Positions 5,474 to 10,446 of a DNA stretch of 10,446 nucleotides are shown here, one piece after another; positions within the stretch are counted from its first letter, which is position 1; each line of letters starts with the position of its first letter. The notes beneath the pieces were generated by a model. That model was not told the DNA's origin, did no database searches, and saw only the letters and a program-made list of their open reading frames with translations. The translations under genes and the position numbers were made by a program. Source of the stretch: RGIG5579 sp045531235 (GTDB lineage Bacteria > Bacillota > Clostridia > Oscillospirales > SIG627); assembly GCA_045531235.1 (NCBI GenBank), contig JAZSDQ010000003.1, forward strand, positions 1 through 10,446. The letters run 5' to 3'.

Positions 5474-5914
5474 TTATTCTATGGCAATAAGCTTTGCTCC
5501 CGAAACACCGGAGAGGGAGGAGATCCCACGCAAGAGTTCATCAAGATCCAATTGCAGATTCTTCGTTTCCAAAGAAAGGGTAATGTGCGCCTTTCCTGCA
5601 ATGGGAAGATTTTGATGAATGGTAAGAATGTTTGCCTTGTGCTCACTGACAAGACTGAGCACCTGTGAAAGCGCCCCTGCCTTATGTGTCAGATTAAAGG
5701 AAAGAATTGCCTTTTTTCCAAGGGAACTATCCTTTCCGGGGGCGAAAATGTAATCCTTGTATTTATAATAGGTGCTACGGGAAATGCCAACCTTGCGGAC
5801 AGCCTCGCTGATGTCCTTTGCTTTTCCTGTTTCGGCAAGTGTTTTTGCCTCCACTACTTTTTCGTAACACTCGGGTAAAATTGCAGTATCAATGATCAGA
5901 TATTTCTTTTTCAT
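5474..5914 (-). CDS. pheB: ACT-domain regulator, PheB/ThrR (UPF0735) family
   Basis: A 146-aa protein matching the UPF0735 family along its whole length. The N-terminal part (1-60) carries the family pattern ILPECYEKVVEAKTLAETG and AVRKVGISRSTYYKYKD, a helix-turn-helix-like unit. Residues 66-146 form an ACT ligand-binding domain (FNLTHKAGALSQVLSLVSEH, then NILTIHQNLPIAGKAHITLS). The B. subtilis relative, PheB or ThrR, represses threonine biosynthesis genes, and ACT domains commonly bind amino acids. No amino-acid synthesis gene is adjacent here, so its targets would be elsewhere. The start at 5914 follows AGAGG 6 nt upstream. It is divergent from the GH25 lipoprotein gene. Confidence 0.9.
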   Translation of the reverse strand: MKKKYLIIDTAILPECYEKVVEAKTLAETGKAKDISEAVRKVGISRSTYYKYKDYIFAPGKDSSLGKKAILSFNLTHKAGALSQVLSLVSEHKANILTIHQNLPIAGKAHITLSLETKNLQLDLDELLRGISSLSGVSGAKLIAIE

Positions 5915-5941
5915 ATATTGCCTCTTTTCTTCGGTACGTTT

Positions 5942-5970
5942 ACTTTAGCTTTTTTTTCAGCCTTTGTCAA
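5942..5970 (-). promoter_or_regulatory. Sigma-A promoter of the pheB-like gene
   Basis: On the minus strand TTGACA (5970-5965), a 17-nt spacer containing an A8 tract and TAAAGT (5947-5942) lie 27 bp before the start codon. Confidence 0.8.
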
Positions 5971-5985
5971 GCGTTTCCGTTTTTC

Positions 5986-6014
5986 TTGACGAATAGAACC
6001 TTCTTTGCTAAAAT
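5986..6014 (+). promoter_or_regulatory. Sigma-A promoter of the GH25 gene
   Basis: TTGACG (5986-5991), a 17-nt spacer and TAAAAT (6009-6014) lie 29 bp before the ATG at 6044. The -35 box is only 15 bp from the divergent pheB-like -35 box, and GTCAAG/CTTGAC make the two boxes mirror images. Confidence 0.85.
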
Positions 6015-6043
6015 GATTCAAAGTAAAAAGAAAGGAGAAAACA

Positions 6044-7441
6044 ATGATTACTTCAATGAACCCCAAGAAAATATCTGTTTATTTTTTGTCTTCTTTGGTA
6101 ATTACACTGTTTGCAGCGTTTTCTCTTTTTTCCTGTTCTTCTCCTGAAAGTCCTTCTGTGGAAGTGGGTGGCAATCCCTCGGAAACCACGGCAGAAACCT
6201 CGACAGAGGTGAATGAAACTTCCGGCTTTTTTGAAACAAACACCGAGGAAGATACAAAAACAGAGGAAGAAACGAAAACGGAAGACATTGTCACAAAAGA
6301 GCCTGTTTTTGTCCCCGGAATGGATGTTTCCCGCTGGCAGGGTACCATTGATTGGAAAAAGGTAAAGGATGCAGGCATCAAGTTCGCCATGATCCGCATC
6401 GGCGCGTATTCCGATGGCGGGTATGCTCTTGACAGCAAGGCGGTTTACAATCTTCAGCAAGCGGAAAAACACGGTGTTCTTGCAGGGGTTTATTTTTATT
6501 CCGGCGCCAAGATTCCGCAGGACGCCAGAAAAGAAGCGCAGTGGGTACTGGAACAGATTGAGGGCTTTGCCATCAGCTATCCCGTTGTTTTGGACTGGGA
6601 AATGGATTCTTATAAAAAGGATGTGACTGCTGCGGTCCGAACGGACACCGCCCTGGCATTTCTCGGAGAAATTGAAAATGCAGGATATGAAGCTATGCTC
6701 TACACCCAGCAGCTGGATTTCGAATCGGGAGAAATGTGGCAAAAAGACCGTATCTTGGGAAAATATCCTGTATGGGTCGCTCGCTATTCTCAGGAGAAAT
6801 ACCCCGAAGCGCTTTATCCCGAGGGTAATGATTCCTATGCCATGTGGCAATACAGCGATCAAGGAAAAATTGACGGGATTTCCGGGAATGTGGACTTAAA
6901 TGTTGCTTATTTTGAAAGGGAATACACGCCGCCGAAAAACACAAGTCTTCGTCCAACGGAAGTGGATACTCCCGTGGATTTTAAACAGACTTTTGAAAAA
7001 GTAAACATCCGTCTTACCGCTAAAGATGAAGTGAATTTAAGAAAAACACCTTCCACGGAAGGTGAAAAAGTAGGGCTGCTTAAAAAAGGCGAGTTCCTTG
7101 AATGTACCGGTATCAGCGATATGGGCTGGGCAAGGCTTATTTATCAAGGAAAAGAAGTTTACGCCGTATATTCCTACCTTTCGGAAAAGGTCGTGGAAGA
7201 GGCTCCGGATCCTGCTCCCGGACATAGCTTTCAAACGGTATCGGAAGAAGTGACCGCCAAAGAGGAGGTTAATCTCAGATCTTCTCCTACTACAGGGGAA
7301 GAAAACGTGGTGGGAACCCTCTTGAATGGTGAATATATCCTCCGTACAGGAATTGGAGATAAGGGCTGGGACCGTCTGGAGTATCAAGGAAAGACGGTGT
7401 TTGCCGTCAGCTCTATGCTGTTAAAAAAAGAAAATTCGTAA
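6044..7441 (+). CDS. GH25 lysozyme-like lipoprotein with two SH3-like repeats
   Basis: A 465-aa exported peptidoglycan hydrolase. The N-terminus has basic residues, a hydrophobic segment (about 11-27) and the lipobox LFSC with C31 as the lipidated Cys, so it is anchored outside the membrane. A Ser/Thr/Glu-rich linker follows (about 32-88). The GH25 muramidase domain spans about 91-292: PGMDVSRWQG with D94, GVYFYSGAK, VVLDWEMD with the catalytic pair D184/E186, YAMWQYSDQG and GNVDLN. GH25 enzymes cut the MurNAc-GlcNAc bond. Two bacterial SH3-like repeats follow at about 322-380 and 400-461. Both contain VNLR(K/S)(T/S)P, a GW doublet and YQGK, and they probably bind cell wall. AAAGGAG lies 6 nt before the start. 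It has its own promoter and terminator. All key acids are present. It is more likely a cell-wall remodelling enzyme than a phage endolysin, because it is a lipoprotein with no phage genes nearby. Confidence 0.93.
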   Translation: MITSMNPKKISVYFLSSLVITLFAAFSLFSCSSPESPSVEVGGNPSETTAETSTEVNETSGFFETNTEEDTKTEEETKTEDIVTKEPVFVPGMDVSRWQGTIDWKKVKDAGIKFAMIRIGAYSDGGYALDSKAVYNLQQAEKHGVLAGVYFYSGAKIPQDARKEAQWVLEQIEGFAISYPVVLDWEMDSYKKDVTAAVRTDTALAFLGEIENAGYEAMLYTQQLDFESGEMWQKDRILGKYPVWVARYSQEKYPEALYPEGNDSYAMWQYSDQGKIDGISGNVDLNVAYFEREYTPPKNTSLRPTEVDTPVDFKQTFEKVNIRLTAKDEVNLRKTPSTEGEKVGLLKKGEFLECTGISDMGWARLIYQGKEVYAVYSYLSEKVVEEAPDPAPGHSFQTVSEEVTAKEEVNLRSSPTTGEENVVGTLLNGEYILRTGIGDKGWDRLEYQGKTVFAVSSMLLKKENS

Positions 7442-7471
7442 AAAACAAGCCGAGATCTCTCGGCTTGTTTT
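7442..7471. terminator. Bidirectional terminator between GH25 and uxuB genes
   Basis: AAAACAAGCCGAGA and TCTCGGCTTGTTTT form a 14-bp stem around a TC center (in practice a 12- to 13-bp stem with a small loop). It starts immediately after the GH25 stop. The symmetrical A/T flanks allow use from the convergent uxuB side as well. Confidence 0.88.
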
Positions 7472-7494
7472 CATTATATATAATATATAGTTAA

Positions 7495-8322
7495 TTATAC
7501 TCCGGAATAAGCGGAAAAGCCACCGTCAACGGGGAGTACCACACCGGTGATAAAGCCTGCCTGCTCAGGATCCAGAAGGAACTTCAAAGCACCGTTGAGT
7601 TCTTCGGATTCACCAAAGCGTTTCATGGGAGTGGCATTGAGGATCTTCTCGGTACGGGCCGTGGGAGTTCCGTCATCATTGAAAAGGAGAGCTTGGTTCT
7701 GCTTGGTTACGAAAAATCCGGGAGCAATGGCATTCACTCGGATTCCTGCAGAAGCGAAGTGAACGGCAAGCCACTGAGTAAAGTTGGAAATGGCAGCCTT
7801 TGCGCCGCTGTATGCGGGAATCTTGGTCAAAGGACGGTAAGCATTCATAGAGGAAATGTTGAGAATGCTGCAGCCTTCTTTACCGATCATATCGGGAACG
7901 AATACCTGGGTGGGAAGAAGGGTGCCGAGGAAATTCAAGTTAAATACAAAGCCAATGCCGTCGGGATCCAGATTGAAGAATGTTTTGATATTTTCTCTTG
8001 CTTCGTCGCCCGCTTCGTAGATCTCGTGATCGGTAGTTCCGCGAGGATTGTTTCCGCCTGCACCGTTGATGAGAATGTCACATTTGCCAAAATCCTTAAG
8101 AACAGCTTCGTGGGCAGCTTCCAGAGAATCTTTTTTCAGCACGTCACAACCATACGCTTTGGCCGTTCCGCCGTTTGTACGAATTTCAGCAGCAAATTTT
8201 TCTGCAGATTCCAGGTTACGGTCAAGGAGTGCTACCTTGTGGCCGTCTTTCGCCAATTCTTTTGCAAATCCGGAGCAAAGTACGCCGCCTGCACCGGTAA
8301 TAACGATTACTTTTTCTTTCAT
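7495..8322 (-). CDS. uxuB: SDR-type fructuronate reductase (D-mannonate oxidoreductase)
   Basis: A 275-aa short-chain dehydrogenase that interconverts D-fructuronate and D-mannonate with NAD(P)H in hexuronate breakdown. Motifs are the cofactor loop TGAGGVLCSG (9-18, a variant of TGxxxGxG), NGAGG (86-90), the catalytic Ser at 157/158 and YSGAK with Y171 and K175. Family-specific stretches match what I recall of the SDR-type UxuB (YjmF) of Bacillus: KTFFNLDPDG, FVFNLNFLGTLLPTQVF, NISSMNAYRPLTKIPAYSG, FTQWLAVHFASAGIRVNAIA and the C-terminus PVDGGFSAYSGV. AAGGAGA lies 8 nt before the start. It stands alone: no uxuA or uxaC is next to it in the window. The divergent AraC-type gene is its probable regulator. 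Another sugar-acid SDR with the same architecture is possible but less likely. Confidence 0.85.
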   Translation of the reverse strand: MKEKVIVITGAGGVLCSGFAKELAKDGHKVALLDRNLESAEKFAAEIRTNGGTAKAYGCDVLKKDSLEAAHEAVLKDFGKCDILINGAGGNNPRGTTDHEIYEAGDEARENIKTFFNLDPDGIGFVFNLNFLGTLLPTQVFVPDMIGKEGCSILNISSMNAYRPLTKIPAYSGAKAAISNFTQWLAVHFASAGIRVNAIAPGFFVTKQNQALLFNDDGTPTARTEKILNATPMKRFGESEELNGALKFLLDPEQAGFITGVVLPVDGGFSAYSGV

Positions 8323-8356
8323 TTCGGATCTCTCCTTTTTATAATTTTAAATCAAA

Positions 8357-8377
8357 AAAACAAGGTTCTCTTGTTTT
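8357..8377. promoter_or_regulatory. Inverted repeat between uxuB promoter and start codon
   Basis: AAAACAAG (8357-8364) and CTTGTTTT (8370-8377) form an 8-bp perfect inverted repeat with a 5-nt center, about 10 to 30 bp downstream of the uxuB -10 box. It could be an operator acting as a roadblock, or a leader hairpin followed by a T tract on the minus strand. Confidence 0.5.
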
Positions 8378-8386
8378 CCTAAAAAC

Positions 8387-8415
8387 AGTATAACAAAAAA
8401 TAATATGCAAGTAAA
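8387..8415 (-). promoter_or_regulatory. Probable uxuB promoter
   Basis: On the minus strand TTTACT (8415-8410), a 17-nt spacer and TATACT (8392-8387) lie upstream of uxuB. The -35 box is weak, which is common for activator-dependent promoters, and a divergent AraC-type regulator is present. Confidence 0.55.
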
Positions 8416-8441
8416 TTACATTTTTTTCATATTATATCAAA

Positions 8442-8458
8442 AAATATTGCAAATATTG
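8442..8458. repeat. Tandem AAATATTG repeat over the araC-type -35 box
   Basis: AAATATTG occurs at 8442-8449 and again at 8451-8458, overlapping the -35 box of the AraC-type gene. Direct half-sites are usual for AraC-family operators, but the area is AT-rich and chance is possible. Confidence 0.35.
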
Positions 8459-8475
8459 TCTTTTTTTGTTATAAT
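8447..8475 (+). promoter_or_regulatory. Promoter of the AraC-type regulator gene
   Basis: TTGCAA (8447-8452), a 17-nt spacer and a perfect TATAAT (8470-8475) lie 28 bp before the ATG at 8504. Confidence 0.8.
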
Positions 8476-8503
8476 AGCGAAAATTAACAGAAAGGAAAGA
8501 GCA

Positions 8504-9352
8504 ATGAAAGAAGAAATCTGTGTCTACCACTCTCCCGATCTGATTTTTCATCATTCCATTACACCTACGGATACGCCGTTTCAAAACCAGCTTCATGCCC
8601 ATGAAATGCACGAGGTTCTGGTGATCCTCTCAGGAGAGGGAGTCATGCTGGTAGAGGGAAATGAACAGCCCTTTTCCTCAGGCTCCGTTATGCTGATGCG
8701 TGCAGGAGAAAGCCATCGGATCCGCTTACAGCCGGGACTTCCTTACGAAAGGCTTGGAATCCGTTTTCATCCTTCGCTGATCGCATCTTTAGATCCGGAA
8801 GGCGCTTTGTTTATTCCTTTCCAGGAAAGACGCCTTGGTACGGGAAATCATTTTCACTTATATTGCTTGGAGGGCCTTTTGCCTGCGGTGATGGATCTGA
8901 CGGAGGACAGTTCTTCCTACCGTATTCGCCTTACCTTGATTTCCTTTTTGTGTTCCATTTTGGTGGAAGCGAGTAATTTGTATCTGAAAAAAGAGCAGAA
9001 TTTTCAAGAAAGAAAAGAGCTTGGCAAGATCTATGATATTATTGAATACGTCAATCACAATCTTTCCTTGGATCTTTCTCTGGATGCCATTGCAAAGCGT
9101 TTTTACCTTTCCAAATCACAATTAAGCCGCAGCTTTAAAAAGGCAACGGGTTCCACTCTTTGGGATTATGTTCTCATTAAGCGCCTTCTTCTTGCAAGAA
9201 GCTTGATCCGAGAGGGAGAAAGCATTTCGGAAGCATGTGAAAACAGCGGATTTCGTGAGTATTCCTCGTTTTACCGAGCGTATAAAAAGCGCTTCGGCAT
9301 TTCTCCCAACCGCGACCGCCCCACTGCTAAACAAAAAAGAAATGAAAAATAA
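8504..9352 (+). CDS. AraC-family transcriptional regulator with cupin sensor
   Basis: A 282-aa regulator. Residues 25-95 form a cupin-type sensor (HAHEMHEVLVILSGEGVML, a short hairpin, then MRAGESHRI and RFHPS), likely to bind a sugar or sugar acid. Residues 175-272 form the AraC double helix-turn-helix: the first at about 191-212 (LSLDAIAKRFYLSKSQLSRS), the second at about 240-262 (ISEACENSGFREYSSFYRAY), ending in the family signature KKRFGISPNRDR. I start it at the ATG at 8504, which follows AAAGGAAAGAG and the promoter; an in-frame start at 8405 would put the promoter inside the gene. Its divergent arrangement with uxuB suggests that it senses a hexuronate-derived ligand and controls uxuB. 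That link is inferred from position. Confidence 0.9.
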   Translation: MKEEICVYHSPDLIFHHSITPTDTPFQNQLHAHEMHEVLVILSGEGVMLVEGNEQPFSSGSVMLMRAGESHRIRLQPGLPYERLGIRFHPSLIASLDPEGALFIPFQERRLGTGNHFHLYCLEGLLPAVMDLTEDSSSYRIRLTLISFLCSILVEASNLYLKKEQNFQERKELGKIYDIIEYVNHNLSLDLSLDAIAKRFYLSKSQLSRSFKKATGSTLWDYVLIKRLLLARSLIREGESISEACENSGFREYSSFYRAYKKRFGISPNRDRPTAKQKRNEK

Positions 9353-9353
9353 A

Positions 9354-9386
9354 AAAAAGGAACTGCACCAAGTGCAGTTCCTTTTT
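9354..9386. terminator. Bidirectional terminator after the AraC-type gene
   Basis: A 15-bp stem (A5-GGAACTGCAC, loop CAA, GTGCAGTTCC-T5) lies 1 bp after the AraC-type stop and 6 bp before the convergent cysteine-rich gene stop. Its symmetrical A and T runs let it end both transcripts. Confidence 0.9.
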
Positions 9387-9392
9387 ACTTCT

Positions 9393-9602
9393 TTATTTAT
9401 TGAGCCATTCCGGCATAGGGCGAAATTCGGGGATCTTACGTACGCTGACCTTCATTTTCAAAGGATCAAAGCAAAAATGAGAGCAGTGATCGTTGGGGGA
9501 GACCACACCCTTCTTTTTGCAGATACAGTATTCACCGTCAAAGATTTCCTGACCGTGTTCGCAGAGAACACAAGTTTCCTCATAATTTATCTTTTTCTTC
9601 AT
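9393..9602 (-). CDS. Small cysteine-rich protein, probable metal-binding
   Basis: A 69-aa protein of unknown function. Six cysteines are arranged as CVLC (11-14), CIC (26-28) and CSHFC (40-44), with a nearby KKGVVSPND and the phrase FDPLKMKV after the last Cys. This spacing suggests one or two zinc sites or an iron-sulfur site. Small proteins of this pattern (CxxC, then CxKKGxV, then C and YDPLK) are, as I recall, common in Clostridia without an assigned role. I start it at the ATG at 9602; a GTG at 9608, two codons upstream, is about equally well placed behind GGAAGG. It lies 44 bp behind the YlbJ-like gene on the same strand and has a possible promoter over that gene's stop codon. Confidence 0.72.
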   Translation of the reverse strand: MKKKINYEETCVLCEHGQEIFDGEYCICKKKGVVSPNDHCSHFCFDPLKMKVSVRKIPEFRPMPEWLNK

Positions 9603-9623
9603 TTTCACCCGTCCTTCCTTTTC

Positions 9624-9652
9624 ATTCTACACGAAGAAATACTTTTTTACAA
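9624..9652 (-). promoter_or_regulatory. Possible promoter of the cysteine-rich gene
   Basis: On the minus strand TTGTAA (9652-9647, overlapping the YlbJ-like stop codon), a 17-nt spacer and TAGAAT (9629-9624) lie 21 bp before the ATG. The -35 box matches at four of six positions. Confidence 0.5.
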
Positions 9653-10446
9653 GAGCTTTTGCAAAAAAGATGCTCCCACCGCCATCAGGAGAGAAAAAAA
9701 CATTCTCCCCAAGAGATACGACTTGTAAGAAAGATCACTTTCCGAAAGAAGTCCCAAGGTCTGCAAATGAACGGAAAGAGAAGACCAACCAAGGGCTGCG
9801 CCACAAATGGGAAAGGCGAGGGAAAGAGGAAACGTTTCAAGTTTAGCTACTCCTCCGGTCAATTCGCAAAAAAGGTGAAATACGGCTTCTCCTCCGCTAT
9901 TTACGGAAAGCAAAGAAAAAATCAGTTCCGTAATAAATGAGAAAAATACAATGCATGAAAGAATATACAAAAAGGAAGAAAGTGCGTCCTTTAGTGCAGA
10001 GGAAAGTACTTTGTAAAAGGGAGGAAAAGAATTTTCAGTTTCCTTTTTATCCTCTTGGAAATAAGTTTTTTTTGAAAGAAAACAAAGAAAAAAGATGAAA
10101 GATAATATGCATTGGAGCGCCAGCAGCAAAGCTCCTGCCTTGGTGTTGTGAAAAACACCGATTCCGCAAACTCCAAGAACAAAGGAAGGCCCTGCGTTAC
10201 AGCAGAAAAAGAGCAGTCTTTCCCCCTCTTCACGGGATAATAGCTCTTTTTTTCTCAAATCAATGATGGTTGCCGCCCCTACGGGAAAGCCGCAGAAAAG
10301 CCCCATGAAAAAAGGAAGAAAATACGCTCCCCGTTTTATCGAGCGAGGAACTGTTGCAGTGAGAATTCGAGAGATTACCAAAGCCGGGAACAATGCAGGG
10401 AAAGCCTTTTCCAAAGCAATCCGGAGGCCTGTTTCTACACCAAGCA
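9647..10446 (-). CDS. ylbJ: YlbJ/SpoVV-like integral membrane protein, 5' end outside the window
   Basis: The visible 265 aa are the C-terminal part of a polytopic membrane protein; the frame stays open to the window edge, and the TTG at 10414 is internal. Hydrophobic segments alternate with short charged loops. Two inverted-style repeats fit the YlbJ/nucleoside-recognition (Gate) fold: GLFCGFPVGAATIIDLRKKE followed by EGERLLFFCCNAGPSFVLG in the first half, and FPICGAALGWSSLSVHLQ in the second. In Bacillus, YlbJ (SpoVV) is a sporulation protein made under SigE and implicated in moving dipicolinic acid across the outer forespore membrane. Family members are about 400 aa, so roughly a third is missing here. 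The role is inferred from family resemblance; a related Gate-type membrane protein without a sporulation role is possible. Confidence 0.8.
   Translation of the reverse strand, partial: LGVETGLRIALEKAFPALFPALVISRILTATVPRSIKRGAYFLPFFMGLFCGFPVGAATIIDLRKKELLSREEGERLLFFCCNAGPSFVLGVCGIGVFHNTKAGALLLALQCILSFIFFLCFLSKKTYFQEDKKETENSFPPFYKVLSSALKDALSSFLYILSCIVFFSFITELIFSLLSVNSGGEAVFHLFCELTGGVAKLETFPLSLAFPICGAALGWSSLSVHLQTLGLLSESDLSYKSYLLGRMFFSLLMAVGASFLQKLL

Noticed and set aside
6053..6862. Long reverse frame inside the GH25 gene
   Set aside because: It is a shadow frame: the forward frame has a lipobox, catalytic motifs, promoter and ribosome binding site.
7693..8382. Forward frame of 229 aa opposite uxuB
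   Set aside because: It is a shadow of the well-supported uxuB gene, and it crosses the uxuB start and leader.
9237..9728. Forward frame of 163 aa overlapping the AraC gene end, terminator and cysteine-rich gene
   Set aside because: It runs through the terminator and antisense to a better-supported gene, and its sequence is low-complexity.
1..10446. CRISPR arrays, insertion sequences, rRNA genes, riboswitches
   Set aside because: I found no regularly spaced repeats, transposase motifs, rRNA-like stretches or recognisable riboswitch leaders.

Overview
The window looks like a chromosome segment from a Gram-positive anaerobe of the Clostridia. The evidence is the gene types: a PheB/ThrR-type ACT repressor, an AbrB regulator with a C-terminal zinc knuckle, a YlbJ-like membrane protein and a SDR-type UxuB. 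Strong AGGAGG-like ribosome binding sites and TTGACA/TATAAT promoters with 17-nt spacers fit too. I cannot name the genus.

Left third (1 to about 3660) is accessory DNA. It holds the 3' end of a tyrosine integrase gene (GC-rich, forward). Convergent to it is an AT-rich two-gene operon on the minus strand: a RES-domain protein (NAD+-targeting fold) followed by a HExxH metallopeptidase whose motif order recalls the phage-exclusion protease Lit. The operon starts directly behind the terminator of an intact tRNA-Pro(UGG). About 160 bp further out lies a second tRNA-Pro(UGG) that is cut just past its anticodon loop. This looks like a chromosome/element junction. The RES/peptidase pair is the best candidate in the window for an undescribed defence or toxin system.

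Middle (3670 to 7441) is ordinary chromosome in two divergent pairs. The AbrB-like regulator (minus) faces away from an M20 amidohydrolase (plus). A PheB-type ACT regulator (minus) faces away from a GH25 lysozyme-like lipoprotein with two SH3-like repeats (plus). Each pair has back-to-back consensus promoters, and convergent neighbours share bidirectional hairpin terminators.

Right third (7495 to the end) holds a SDR fructuronate reductase gene (uxuB, minus) divergent from an AraC-family regulator that probably controls it. Beyond it are a small cysteine-rich protein gene and, running off the window, a YlbJ/SpoVV-like polytopic membrane protein gene, both on the minus strand.

Apart from the accessory part, the genes look independently regulated and share no single pathway. 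No gene-free stretch exceeds 300 bases; the longest lacking a protein gene (3315 to 3669) holds the tRNA, its terminator, the tRNA remnant and repeats.
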